Below are positions 15,869 through 24,230 of a stretch of 28,559 nt of DNA, piece by piece. A model generated the notes under the pieces. The model was given only the letters and a program-made list of their open reading frames with translations. It did no database searches and was not told where the DNA came from. Within the stretch, counting starts at the first letter, position 1; each line of letters opens with the position of its first letter. The position numbers were made by a program, and so were the translations under genes. This DNA comes from Kordiimonadaceae bacterium UBA4441 (GTDB taxonomy: Bacteria; Pseudomonadota; Alphaproteobacteria; Sphingomonadales; Emcibacteraceae), in NCBI GenBank assembly GCA_002390425.1, contig DGPL01000054.1, positions 1 through 28,559 of the forward strand. Reading direction: 5' to 3'.

Positions 15869-17368
15869 TTAATCGCTAGAGGGGAAGCTTAAGTTGGCGC
15901 CTGACATAATGCTGGTTGGCCAACGTGACGTTACGGTTTTAATCTTAGTCCAGAAACGGACCCCTTCTGGCCCATACATGTGATGATCGCCAAATATTGA
16001 GCGTTTCCAGCCACCAAAACTATGAAAGGCAAGGGGCACGGGTAACGGAACATTAACACCGACCATTCCCACTTTGATCTTGCGTGTAAAATTCCGGGCA
16101 ATATCGCCTTCTCTTGTGAAAATGCATGTACCGTTACCATATTCATGATCTTGCACGAGTTTCACGGCGTCTCCATAGCTGTTCACGCGCACAACTACTA
16201 AAACTGGACCAAAGATTTCTTCTTTATAAACCGACATGTCTTTTGTAACATTATCAAGAATTGTCGGGCCACAGAAATATCCATCTTCTTTTCCATCAGG
16301 GCCTTCAAAAGTACGTCCATCTAATACGACTTTTGCACCGTCTTTTTCACCTTCTGAAATTAAACCTTTAACACGCGCGCAATGTTCTTTCGTGATTAGT
16401 GGTCCCATTTCATTGCCTGCTGACATGCCGCACCCAACTTTGATGTTTTCTGCTTGATCTTTAATTTTTGTGATCATTTCATCAGCGACGTTATCGCCAA
16501 CCGCAACGGCAACCGATAATGCCATGCAACGTTCGCCTGCGGAACCAAAAGCGGCCCCGATCATTGCATCAACCGCTTGATCAATATCAGCATCAGGCAT
16601 AATAATCGCATGATTTTTTGCACCGCCAAGTGCTTGAACGCGTTTGTTATTGGCTGTTCCTGTGTGGTAAATATATTCGGCGACCGGAGTTGAACCTACA
16701 AAACTTACAGCTTCAATGCCATTATGTTTTAGAATATGGTCAACCGCCACTTTATCGCCGTGCACCACATTAAAAACGCCATCGGGAAGTCCTGCTTCAG
16801 AAAATAGACGTGCCATAACATTTGCACATGATGGATCACGTTCTGATGGTTTCAAAATAAACGTATTCCCACAGGCAATCGCCAGCGGAATGGTCCAAAG
16901 CGGTACCATCGCAGGGAAATTAAAAGGGGTGATCGAGCAAACAACACCGAGTGCTTGGCGCGTATTATAAACATCAATACCGCTGCCCACTTGCTCGGAA
17001 AATTCACCTTTTAACATTTCAGGAATGCCGCAAGCATTTTCAACGATTTCAAAACCACGGGTTAATTCACCCATGGCGTCGTCCCAAACTTTGCCGTGTT
17101 CTTTTACGATATGCTCGCATAATTCATCACGATTTTGTTCTAAAAGTTCGCGGAATTTAAACATGATTGAGACACGTTTCATTAATCCGGTATCTGACCA
17201 GCTTTCGAAGGCTTTCGCAGCTGTTTCAACGGCTGTATCGACATCGTCGGTACTTGCAAGCCCGACCTCACCTTGAACCTGACCAGTTGACGGGTCATAA
17301 ATGGGAGCTGATCGGCCACCTGTTGCGGCGACATTTTTGCCGCCAATATAATGATCTATTTTATACAT
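15869..17368 (-). CDS. mmsA: CoA-acylating methylmalonate-semialdehyde dehydrogenase
   Basis: A 499-residue aldehyde dehydrogenase if started at ATG 17368 (MYKIDHYIGG). An in-frame ATG at 17440 would add 24 Lys-rich residues and overlap the transaminase by 38 bp, so it is rejected. SITPFNFPAMVPLW, the MMSDH-typical GGAKNHAIIMPDAD and the active-site GERCMALS with Cys281 are present. The enzyme converts methylmalonate or malonate semialdehyde plus CoA and NAD to propionyl- or acetyl-CoA and CO2. It is just downstream of an omega-amino acid transaminase on the same strand, consistent with beta-alanine or beta-aminoisobutyrate breakdown. Confidence 0.95.
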   Translation of the reverse strand: MYKIDHYIGGKNVAATGGRSAPIYDPSTGQVQGEVGLASTDDVDTAVETAAKAFESWSDTGLMKRVSIMFKFRELLEQNRDELCEHIVKEHGKVWDDAMGELTRGFEIVENACGIPEMLKGEFSEQVGSGIDVYNTRQALGVVCSITPFNFPAMVPLWTIPLAIACGNTFILKPSERDPSCANVMARLFSEAGLPDGVFNVVHGDKVAVDHILKHNGIEAVSFVGSTPVAEYIYHTGTANNKRVQALGGAKNHAIIMPDADIDQAVDAMIGAAFGSAGERCMALSVAVAVGDNVADEMITKIKDQAENIKVGCGMSAGNEMGPLITKEHCARVKGLISEGEKDGAKVVLDGRTFEGPDGKEDGYFCGPTILDNVTKDMSVYKEEIFGPVLVVVRVNSYGDAVKLVQDHEYGNGTCIFTREGDIARNFTRKIKVGMVGVNVPLPVPLAFHSFGGWKRSIFGDHHMYGPEGVRFWTKIKTVTSRWPTSIMSGANLSFPSSD

Positions 17369-17402
17369 TTTTTTCTCTTTACGTTTTTCTTTATGATGCT
17401 TG

Positions 17403-18731
17403 TTATTGAATGTCGTTCGCTGTTTTTTTAAGGATATCAAATATGGGTTCTAATTCTTGTTTGCTACTGGTCAATATCGGTGCAATGGCGATTGTATCGC
17501 CGTTCGTGCGGATATTGATACCATGTTCATAGGCTTTCAGGAAGAAATCATGTGAACGGGCACCAATCACACCGTCACGCTGTTCAATAGTAAGGCCGCC
17601 GGCAAGACCAAAGTTTCTGATATCCGTAATGAATGGCTCACCTTTTAAACTATGCATCCCATCTTCGAAAAATTTGATATTGTTTCTTACTCGTTCATAA
17701 ATACCTTCTTCTTTATAGATGCATTGAGCGGCGATCGCTGCGGCGACGGCGAGGGGGTGTGCAGAATAAGTATAGCCGTGGAAAAATTCGATACCCGCTT
17801 TAGTACCATCAAGAAAAGTATCATATATTTTCTTAGAAGCAATAACACCCCCCATAGGTACGGCAGCGTTATTGATAGCTTTTGCCATTGTGCAAATATC
17901 TGGTGTTACACCAAAATATGTTGCGGCATTTGCCTCTCCTAGACGGCCAAAAGCAGTAATGACTTCGTCAAAAATTAATAAAATGCCGTGCTTCTCTGTA
18001 ATTTCACGTAGTTTCTTTAAATATCCTTTAGGTGGAACAAACATTCCGGCTGAACCGATCATCGGTTCAACAATTACGGCAGCGATTGTTGACGCATCGT
18101 GTAGCGTAATAAGTTGCTCTAATTCTTTAAGATATTTCATAGGGTCTGTATCTGGCTCGCCGCGGGTAAAGGCGTCTTCAGCGGCGTCGTATGGAAATGG
18201 TAAATGATCCACGCCTGTTAAAAGGCCGCCAAAAAACTTTCTGTTATTGACCATGCCGCCAACAGATATGCCGCCAAACCCAACACCATGATAACCATTT
18301 ACGCGACCAATTAGGCGTGTTCTCGTGCCTTCGCCGTTTATACGGTGATACGCAAGCGCCATCTTTAAGGCCGTATCAACGGCTTCCGATCCTGAATTGG
18401 TAAAAAACACATGATCGAGTGTTTCTGGGAATTGTTCAGCAATGATGTTTGCAAGGTCGAAAGCTTTTTCATGACTGAAATTGAACGCAGTGGCGTAATC
18501 AAGTTCTGCAGCCTGATCTTGAATAGCCTCAGTGATTTTTGGGTGACAATGACCAAGATTAGAACACCAAAGGCCGGAAAAGGCGTCAAGAACTTGACGC
18601 CCATCGCTGGTTTCGTAATAAAGGCCTTTAGCCCGATTATAAAGTCGCGGGGATTCTTTAAAAGTACGGTTTGGTGTAAAAGGCATCCAATAGGCTGCCA
18701 TATGATCATTTTTGTTATCTTTTTGATTCAT
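17403..18731 (-). CDS. Omega-amino acid:pyruvate (beta-alanine) aminotransferase, class III
   Basis: A 442-residue class III PLP aminotransferase of normal length. Asp255 in IFDEVITAFGR and the Schiff-base Lys284 in TMAKAINNAAVPMGG are in place, as are TNSGSEAVDTALKMA (residues 111-125) and the C-terminal FFHGYTYSAHPLA. These fit beta-alanine--pyruvate transaminase and close relatives. The product semialdehyde would be the substrate of the dehydrogenase encoded 34 bp downstream. Exact amine donor is uncertain (beta-alanine, beta-aminoisobutyrate or GABA-like). No strong ribosome site precedes the ATG. Confidence 0.93.
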   Translation of the reverse strand: MNQKDNKNDHMAAYWMPFTPNRTFKESPRLYNRAKGLYYETSDGRQVLDAFSGLWCSNLGHCHPKITEAIQDQAAELDYATAFNFSHEKAFDLANIIAEQFPETLDHVFFTNSGSEAVDTALKMALAYHRINGEGTRTRLIGRVNGYHGVGFGGISVGGMVNNRKFFGGLLTGVDHLPFPYDAAEDAFTRGEPDTDPMKYLKELEQLITLHDASTIAAVIVEPMIGSAGMFVPPKGYLKKLREITEKHGILLIFDEVITAFGRLGEANAATYFGVTPDICTMAKAINNAAVPMGGVIASKKIYDTFLDGTKAGIEFFHGYTYSAHPLAVAAAIAAQCIYKEEGIYERVRNNIKFFEDGMHSLKGEPFITDIRNFGLAGGLTIEQRDGVIGARSHDFFLKAYEHGINIRTNGDTIAIAPILTSSKQELEPIFDILKKTANDIQ

Positions 18732-18764
18732 AGCACATTATTCGCTTTATTATATTTTGATAGT

Positions 18765-18819
18765 ATAGATAATATTCTGATCTATGTAATTTATTCAACT
18801 ATTATATATTGTATAATAG
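18765..18819. promoter_or_regulatory. Two inverted repeats in a divergent promoter region
   Basis: The 140-bp gap between the transaminase and the deformylase-like gene has ATAGAT, nine bases, ATCTAT (18765-18785) and a perfect 8-bp-arm repeat CTATTATA, five bases, TATAATAG (18799-18819). They could be operators for either gene, but the region is very AT-rich, so chance dyads are plausible. Confidence 0.3.
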
Positions 18820-18871
18820 CTCTTGGAATACTTTTATATCTATCCTATGGAAATTTAAATGAGAGAACTTC

Positions 18872-19375
18872 ATGAAACTGGTTTATGGCCCCCATCCTAT
18901 TTTTAAAGAAAAATCGCAAAATGTCTCAAAAATCACAACCGAAATTATAGATCTATCAAAATGCCTTGAAGCGTTATTATATAGTGAAGGCGCAGTGGGT
19001 GTTGCAGCGCCTATGGTAGGTGTTTTAAATCGTGTTATTTCTTATGATTTACAAGAAAATGATAATAAAAACCCTGTTAAAATGATTAATCCTGAAATTA
19101 TATGGACCAACGATGAAAAACAGACGTTTGAAGAAGGCTCAATCTGTTTTCCCGGTGTCACTTTAAAGATTGAAAGGCCCAAACAAATTAAAGTTAAATA
19201 CTTGGATATTGAAAGTAATGAGAGGGAATTAGAAGCAGAAGGATGGCTTTCAACAGTTATTCAACATGAAATTGATTATCTAGATGGTAAAACGATTTTT
19301 GATCACTTATCGCCTATGAAGCAAAAAATGGCTTATAAAAAAACTAGAAAATTTCAAAAAGAAATGAATTTTTAA
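18872..19375 (+). CDS. Peptide deformylase-like protein with degenerate active site
   Basis: A 167-residue protein clearly of the deformylase fold and length (EEGSICFPG and QHEIDYLDG align with the family, and numbering matches E. coli). All three motifs are altered: motif 1 is AVGVAAPM, with Gly to Ala and the catalytic Gln to Met48; motif 2 has Ser90 in place of the metal-ligand Cys (a Cys follows at 92); motif 3 is HEIDY, with the second ligand His replaced by Tyr136. His132 and Glu133 remain. Normal metal binding and deformylation are unlikely, so it may be a regulatory or scavenging paralogue; a true def gene would be expected elsewhere. It follows GAGAGAAC. Confidence 0.85.
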   Translation: MKLVYGPHPIFKEKSQNVSKITTEIIDLSKCLEALLYSEGAVGVAAPMVGVLNRVISYDLQENDNKNPVKMINPEIIWTNDEKQTFEEGSICFPGVTLKIERPKQIKVKYLDIESNERELEAEGWLSTVIQHEIDYLDGKTIFDHLSPMKQKMAYKKTRKFQKEMNF

Positions 19376-19475
19376 TAAATGCGCCTATGATGTTAATTCT
19401 GCCACATTTGAATGCGAAATATTTGATTAAAAGTTGTAGAATGCTAAAATAAGATATTAAAACAAAGGAAAACCC

Positions 19476-20021
19476 ATGTTTAAACAGTTTATAGCAATAC
19501 TCATTTTAATCTCTTTACCTTTTACCGCGCACGCGAAATTATCTGATAAAAATGTAAGAGAAACTCAAGAAATGCGACAAGAAGTCTTGGCGCAACTTTA
19601 TGAAAATAACCCAGAAGCACGCGAATTGATCGCCAATGCAGAAGGATATGCTGTATTTAATAACGGTGGTGTTAATTTAATTTTTCTTTCTGCAGGAAGT
19701 GGTAAAGGTGTTGCTCATGATAACAGATCCGGCCAAGATACTTACATGCGCATGGCTACTGGCGGTGTTGGTATCGGGCTTGGCATTAAAGATTATCGCA
19801 CGGTAATGGTGTTTCATAAACGCGCTATGTTCGATCAATTTGTTGATAAAGGCTGGGATCTTTCCGGTCAGGCAGATGCAGCAGCGAAAATTGACGATAA
19901 TGGCGGTGAGGCTAACGCAACAGGCTCAGTTGTGAGCGGTATAACAGTTTATAATATGACCGAGAAGGGGCTTGTATTACAAGCTACCATTCAGGGTACA
20001 AAATATTGGAAATGGGATTAA
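19476..20021 (+). CDS. Exported SYLF/YSC84-like lipid-binding domain protein
   Basis: A 181-residue protein with a signal peptide (hydrophobic core residues 5-18, ending TAHA). The mature part has the SYLF pattern: EGYAVFNNGGVNLIFLSAGSGKGV, then MATGGVGIGLGIKDYRTVMVF. The domain is known to bind phosphoinositides or lipids in eukaryotes, but bacterial roles are unclear. The ATG follows AAAGGAAA. It is probably transcribed alone or with the deformylase-like gene 100 bp upstream and is followed by a Rho-independent terminator that overlaps the convergent acyltransferase gene. Confidence 0.85.
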   Translation: MFKQFIAILILISLPFTAHAKLSDKNVRETQEMRQEVLAQLYENNPEARELIANAEGYAVFNNGGVNLIFLSAGSGKGVAHDNRSGQDTYMRMATGGVGIGLGIKDYRTVMVFHKRAMFDQFVDKGWDLSGQADAAAKIDDNGGEANATGSVVSGITVYNMTEKGLVLQATIQGTKYWKWD

Positions 20022-20041
20022 ACATTTTATTCAAATTAAAT

Positions 20042-21214
20042 TTATGAGCTCGCCTTTTGAAAATAGGCGTGCTCATTTTTTTTAGATTTAAGTCCAAAAA
20101 ATATCCTAAGAATGTTTGATTGTTTAATTATACCTTCGATCAATATTAATGATATGGCAAATGTGCCTAAAGCGATCATAATATATTCAATTAAGGCGCT
20201 AAACCCCCAATCAATAATATAATATCCTATCACTATCATTACGGTTTGATGAAGAATATATAGAGGGTAAACGATAGAGCCAAAATACCGGAGTGTATTA
20301 TTCGTGAAATTTAGATATCGTTTTGCAAAACCAATTATAGCCGCAATCCATGACCATTTTAATAAAACTTCTAGCAAATCCCAATTGATAAAATCTAGCG
20401 GGGTTTCCAAATTATATTTTATCAAGGCAATGGCATATAAAATTAATGCTAATGATAATGACCAAAAACGAATATTTTCAAATCTAACCCAAACTTTTGG
20501 CATTCTTACAAATAAGACGCCAATTATTAGGATATATGCAAAAATGAATAAGGCGTGCCAATCATCAAATATATTATGTGAAACCTCATTATGACCTAAA
20601 TAAAAATACTCACTTAAATAAATAATATACGGTGCCCATAGTAATCTTAACCCCTTAGTCAACCAGTCTTCTAACTCATGCAAAATTCTTATTCCTGATT
20701 CACTATTAATGAAATAGAACAATGGTATGAGGATTAACGTGAAACAAAATAGATAGAGAACATACCACATATGCGTATAAGTCGGCCAAGGGGTGATCAT
20801 ACCTTCTAACCATGTAAAGTGGAAATATTGTTCGGTCCAGAATTGCCAATATCCAGGTTCAATTAAACCTTTCTGTAATGCTTCAAAATAAGGTTGAGGT
20901 GCAACGACTACAATTATAGCGAACAGAGGAGGAATGAATAATTTCACAACGCGCTGCCAACAAAATTTTCCAAGTGACATATTGGTCATCATGACACTAA
21001 CCGCTACACCCGATACTAAAAATAAAAGATCTAACCGCCAGGTTGCTGTCAAAAGCATGATCGACTTTAAGAATTGACTGTCGTGACCGCTTTCAATGTG
21101 AAAGGGCCATTCTACAAACATCATTCCTGTATGATAAAAAATGAGATATGCGAAGGCGAGTACTCTCAACCAATCTAAAAAATATTGTCTTTTATTATAT
21201 TTTTCCAAATTCAT
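20042..21214 (-). CDS. Membrane acyltransferase family 3 protein
   Basis: A 390-residue polytopic acyltransferase 3 protein when started at ATG 21214 (MNLEKYNKRQYFLDWLRVLA), which follows AAAGGAAT; an upstream in-frame ATG at 21259 lacks a good ribosome site. The N-terminal FLDWLRVLAFAYLIFYHTG carries the family's conserved Arg and His, and about ten membrane helices follow, with LDLLFLVSGVAV and YPLYILHQTVMI as further family marks. These proteins O-acylate glucans, LPS, peptidoglycan or other surface polymers. It is divergent from the LytTR regulator, which may control it. The acceptor is unknown. Confidence 0.9.
   Translation of the reverse strand: MNLEKYNKRQYFLDWLRVLAFAYLIFYHTGMMFVEWPFHIESGHDSQFLKSIMLLTATWRLDLLFLVSGVAVSVMMTNMSLGKFCWQRVVKLFIPPLFAIIVVVAPQPYFEALQKGLIEPGYWQFWTEQYFHFTWLEGMITPWPTYTHMWYVLYLFCFTLILIPLFYFINSESGIRILHELEDWLTKGLRLLWAPYIIYLSEYFYLGHNEVSHNIFDDWHALFIFAYILIIGVLFVRMPKVWVRFENIRFWSLSLALILYAIALIKYNLETPLDFINWDLLEVLLKWSWIAAIIGFAKRYLNFTNNTLRYFGSIVYPLYILHQTVMIVIGYYIIDWGFSALIEYIMIALGTFAISLILIEGIIKQSNILRIFFGLKSKKNEHAYFQKASS
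20044..20083 (+). terminator. Rho-independent terminator of the SYLF gene
   Basis: An 11-bp stem with one mismatch (ATGAGCTCGCC against GGCGTGCTCAT), an 11-base loop and a run of eight T. It lies inside the 3' coding end of the convergent acyltransferase gene, so the two transcription units overlap. Confidence 0.85.
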
Positions 21215-21270
21215 AATAATTCCTTTGTCACTAATTAATTTATTGAAAATATGGTGCAATTATAAAACAC

Positions 21271-21322
21271 TATGTGCCATCAGACTGGTGTGAATGGCCT
21301 TTATTTGTGATATGTGGCATCA
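21271..21322. promoter_or_regulatory. Candidate operator: 12-bp direct repeats 40 bp apart
   Basis: TATGTGCCATCA (21271-21282) and TATGTGGCATCA (21311-21322) match at 11 of 12 positions and start exactly 40 bp apart, about four helical turns. They lie between the divergent acyltransferase and LytTR regulator genes. LytTR regulators bind short direct repeats, so these are candidate sites for the adjacent regulator; the spacing is wider than the usual about 21 bp. Confidence 0.45.
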
Positions 21323-21370
21323 TGTATGGGATAAGTGGGGTAGTTATAGGGATAAACGGAGATAATTCAT

Positions 21371-22177
21371 TTGATCCAAACATTCAAAAGACATTGGCAA
21401 TTATTTTTATTTACATTTTTATATGTATCTATTGATGCGATTGTTAGAGCGACATCTCAAATTATGGAATATGCCGAACGTGGAACGCCCTTGCCAGTTT
21501 GGCAACCCTTTGTGTGGGAATTTTCTAGTACTTTTATCGTGTTAATAATTGTTCCCTTAATACTGATGTTTGATGAACGCTATCCAATTTCAAGTAAAAG
21601 TTGGCCCAAAAGAATAGCCATACACATTCCACTAAGTTTTCTTTTCTCAGCTGTACATATTTCTGCAATGATTGCCTTACGAAAGTTAATATACTTTTTA
21701 GCAGGTGAATATTATGACTACGGAGAGATTAACTACGCTATTCTCTATGAATATCGAAAAGATATCATGACTTACTGTAGTATTTTATTGGTGATTTATG
21801 CATATCGCGAAATCTTACGCTTAAGAAACGGTGAAGCTCAAATCGAAGAAAACGATGAAGAGCGAATTATGGTGAGTAAGGCGGGTCAGTTTAAATTTGT
21901 AGAACCTTCTTCTGTTGACTGGGTGGAAGCAGCAGGAAATTACGTTGAACTGCATGTTGGTAAAGAAACATACATGCTTAGAGCGACCATGAAAGATATT
22001 GAAAGTAGACTAGGAAATAAAGACTTTGCCCGTGTTCATCGGTCAACTATTGTGAAGCGTGCGTTAATTGAGAGTATCAAACCACTCTCTATCGGGGATA
22101 AAAAAATACACCTTCAGGGTGGAGTAGACGTAAGAGTGTCGCGTCGATTTCACGAAAACTTAAAGCTCGTGGGTTGA
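21371..22177 (+). CDS. Membrane-anchored LytTR-type transcriptional regulator
   Basis: A 268-residue protein. The N-terminal part has about four membrane helices (residues 13-30, 48-66, 80-106 and 130-146) and the C-terminal about 100 residues are a LytTR DNA-binding domain (SVDWVEAAGNYVELHV near 185, FARVHRSTIVKRALIESI near 220, VSRRFHENLK at the end). There is no receiver domain, so the membrane part is the likely sensor. The start is TTG at 21371, eight bases after GGAGA. It is divergent from the acyltransferase and followed by the NHL protein, the likely targets. Confidence 0.9.
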   Translation: MIQTFKRHWQLFLFTFLYVSIDAIVRATSQIMEYAERGTPLPVWQPFVWEFSSTFIVLIIVPLILMFDERYPISSKSWPKRIAIHIPLSFLFSAVHISAMIALRKLIYFLAGEYYDYGEINYAILYEYRKDIMTYCSILLVIYAYREILRLRNGEAQIEENDEERIMVSKAGQFKFVEPSSVDWVEAAGNYVELHVGKETYMLRATMKDIESRLGNKDFARVHRSTIVKRALIESIKPLSIGDKKIHLQGGVDVRVSRRFHENLKLVG

Positions 22178-22234
22178 TCTTTAAGGGCTTGCCGCCTATC
22201 CTAGCTACATCAAAATAATTTGGGAGATACAAAA

Positions 22235-23272
22235 ATGATAAATGTTTTTAAAACAGTTTTATTCGCTGGGGTCGCGTCAATAACGATGACTGAACTGGCC
22301 AGTGCACAAGCTAATCCATATGAAATGGTGCCTGGTACTTGGGCGGAATTACCAAATGGACGCAATTGGGGTTCAACGAGTACCGTATATTACGGCGGCG
22401 ATGGTACGATTTGGGCTGCGGAGCGTTGCGGTGCTAATGGGAATTGTATGGATACACCAGATATTGATCCTGTCATGCAAATTGCTAAAGACGGAACAAT
22501 TTTAAAAACCTTTGGTAAAGGAATGATGGTTTGGCCACATGGGATCCACGTTGACTATGAAGGAAACGTTTGGATCGCGGACGGCAGAGGCGATGAGGAG
22601 CGTGGGGTAGGGCACCAAGTGCATAAATTTAGTCCGGACGGTGAATTACTGATGTCTTTGGGTCAAGCCGGAAAAGCTGGCTCAGGAAAATATGAATTTG
22701 ATCAACCGTGCGATGTTCTTGTTGCGCCGAATGGTGATATTTTTGTCGCGGATGGTCATCATAGAAGAGGCCAAGAAGGACCCAATAACCGCGTTGTGAA
22801 ATATAATAGTAAAGGCGAATACATTATGGAATTCGGTGGTTTGGGCGCTGAATTTGGTGAAATGAATGAACCGCACGGCTTAGCGATGGATAGCCAAGGA
22901 AGATTGTTTGTTGCTGATCGTTATAATGACCGTGTACAAATTTTTACCCAAGATGGGGAATTCATTAATTCATGGCGCCAGTTTGGACGACCTAGCGGTG
23001 TTTATATCGATAATAATGATATTCTTTACGTGGGTGATAGTGAAAGTAATTCAGGCGGCACTCGTAATCCTGGTTGGGATCGTGGCATCCGCATTGGGAG
23101 CGCAAAAACAGGATGGGTCACAGCCTTTATTCCTGACCCAGATAAAACAACACGCTTTAATGTCGCAGAAGGAGTAACAGCGGATGATGAAGGTAATGTC
23201 TATGGTGCTGAGGTAGAAGTTGGAGGTCTTAAGAAATATATTCCAAGAGGGACCGCGCCACGCAGAAGATAA
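22235..23272 (+). CDS. Secreted NHL-repeat beta-propeller protein
   Basis: A 345-residue protein starting at ATG 22235 with GGGAGA seven bases upstream; an in-frame TTG at 22220 overlaps that ribosome site. Residues 1-25 are a signal peptide ending ASAQA. The rest is NHL-like repeats (WPHGIHVDYEGNVWIADGRG, QPCDVLVAPNGDIFVADGHH, EPHGLAMDSQGRLFVADRYN), each about 45-50 residues, suggesting a six-bladed propeller of the peptidyl-alpha-hydroxyglycine-lyase-like group. The catalytic activity of bacterial members is not established. It is 57 bp after the LytTR gene and ends before a strong terminator. Confidence 0.88.
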   Translation: MINVFKTVLFAGVASITMTELASAQANPYEMVPGTWAELPNGRNWGSTSTVYYGGDGTIWAAERCGANGNCMDTPDIDPVMQIAKDGTILKTFGKGMMVWPHGIHVDYEGNVWIADGRGDEERGVGHQVHKFSPDGELLMSLGQAGKAGSGKYEFDQPCDVLVAPNGDIFVADGHHRRGQEGPNNRVVKYNSKGEYIMEFGGLGAEFGEMNEPHGLAMDSQGRLFVADRYNDRVQIFTQDGEFINSWRQFGRPSGVYIDNNDILYVGDSESNSGGTRNPGWDRGIRIGSAKTGWVTAFIPDPDKTTRFNVAEGVTADDEGNVYGAEVEVGGLKKYIPRGTAPRRR

Positions 23273-23293
23273 TTTAAACTTTTTATTATGATT

Positions 23294-23334
23294 AAAGAGC
23301 ATATCTAATTTGTTTTGGATATGTTCTTTTTTTT
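23294..23334 (+). terminator. Rho-independent terminator after the NHL gene
   Basis: A 12-bp stem (AAAGAGCATATC against GATATGTTCTTT, one G-T pair) with a 12-base loop, ending in eight consecutive T. It lies 22 bp after the stop of the NHL protein. Confidence 0.88.
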
Positions 23335-23372
23335 ATGGAATTAAAAAAACTTATGCTTTTAAAAATAAAAAG

Positions 23373-23390
23373 ATAGATAAAATATTTTAT
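23373..23390. promoter_or_regulatory. Candidate LysR-type operator upstream of the Asp/Glu-racemase-fold gene
   Basis: ATAGATAAAATATTTTAT includes a perfect 14-bp palindrome (23377-23390). Its left half resembles the 18-bp dyad at 25228-25245 before the bicupin gene (shared ATAGATAA followed by AT or TAT). It is 82 bp upstream of the start of a gene next to a LysR regulator. AT-rich, so tentative. Confidence 0.3.
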
Positions 23391-23471
23391 AAAATGCGGT
23401 TTATCATAGTAGGCGTAAGCAGAAAATGGCATTTACTTAATGTGTCTAAATTTTAAAAATGGATTGATTAA

Positions 23472-24218
23472 ATGAAAGATGTATTAGGCTATAGAGCAAA
23501 ATTTGGTGTTTTAGGACCCGCAACCAATACTATCGTGCAACCAGATTTTGATGATTTGAGGCCCGAAGGTGTTACTAATCATTACAGTCGTATTTATGTT
23601 GAAAATGCCAGTGCGATTTCTGATGAAACATTTATGGCAGGTACCATGATCATCTCAGAAAATACCATAGATGCTGTTAGAGGGGTGCTTCCATGTGCAC
23701 CTGATTACTTGGTAATGGGAATGTCTGCCGTCACTTTCTATGGTGGCGCTGAAGGCGCAAAAAACTGGAAAAAGCAAATTGAAGATTTCGCCGAATTAAA
23801 AATATCAATTGGATCAGAATCACTTATTGCTGCCCTTAATGCTTACGGTGGGATCAAAAAAATTGCTTTTATGTCCCCATATTATCCCATTGCTAATAAA
23901 GAAGTTGAAAACTTTTTTAGTGACTATGGTTTTGAAACAGTGAGGGATCAATGTTTGAAATGTCCAAGTTGGACATCAATTGCTGAAGTCACAACTGAAA
24001 CAACGCAAAATGTTTTTAATGAATTGAACTGTCCTGAAGTTGACGCGATTATTCAGGTGGGAACAAATCTTTCAGCGGTTAACTTAGCTGCGGAAATAGA
24101 AAAAACCTTAAATAAACCTGTTATTGCGATTAATACGGCAACTTACTGGCATGCCCTAAGAACATATGGAATAGAAGACAAAATTTCAGGCTTTGGTCGA
24201 TTGTTAGAGGAATTTTAA
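23472..24218 (+). CDS. Asp/Glu racemase superfamily protein, arylmalonate decarboxylase/maleate isomerase-like
   Basis: A 248-residue protein. FGVLGPATNTIVQPDF (residues 11-26), VMGMSAVTFYGG (81-92) and IIQVGTNLSAVNL (193-205) place it with arylmalonate decarboxylase and maleate cis-trans isomerase. The dioxyanion pocket is decarboxylase-like (Gly83-Met84-Ser85 where the Bordetella enzyme has Gly74-Thr75-Ser76). The second catalytic Cys position is Val196-Gly197, so neither usual Cys is present. Two other Cys (161, 164) lie in a CLKC motif. The reaction cannot be assigned. It is 12 bp before a LysR regulator on the same strand. Confidence 0.85.
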   Translation: MKDVLGYRAKFGVLGPATNTIVQPDFDDLRPEGVTNHYSRIYVENASAISDETFMAGTMIISENTIDAVRGVLPCAPDYLVMGMSAVTFYGGAEGAKNWKKQIEDFAELKISIGSESLIAALNAYGGIKKIAFMSPYYPIANKEVENFFSDYGFETVRDQCLKCPSWTSIAEVTTETTQNVFNELNCPEVDAIIQVGTNLSAVNLAAEIEKTLNKPVIAINTATYWHALRTYGIEDKISGFGRLLEEF

Positions 24219-24230
24219 GAGGGCCTTAGA

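Noticed and set aside
17369..17440. N-terminal extension of the dehydrogenase from ATG 17440
   Set aside because: The 24 extra residues are Lys-rich and absent from the family, and would overlap the transaminase by 38 bp; the internal ATG at 17368 matches the family start.
18411..18875. Plus-strand frame with a hydrophobic end overlapping the deformylase-like start
   Set aside because: Most of it is antisense to the well-supported transaminase; the hydrophobic tail comes from AT-rich intergenic DNA and has no ribosome site.
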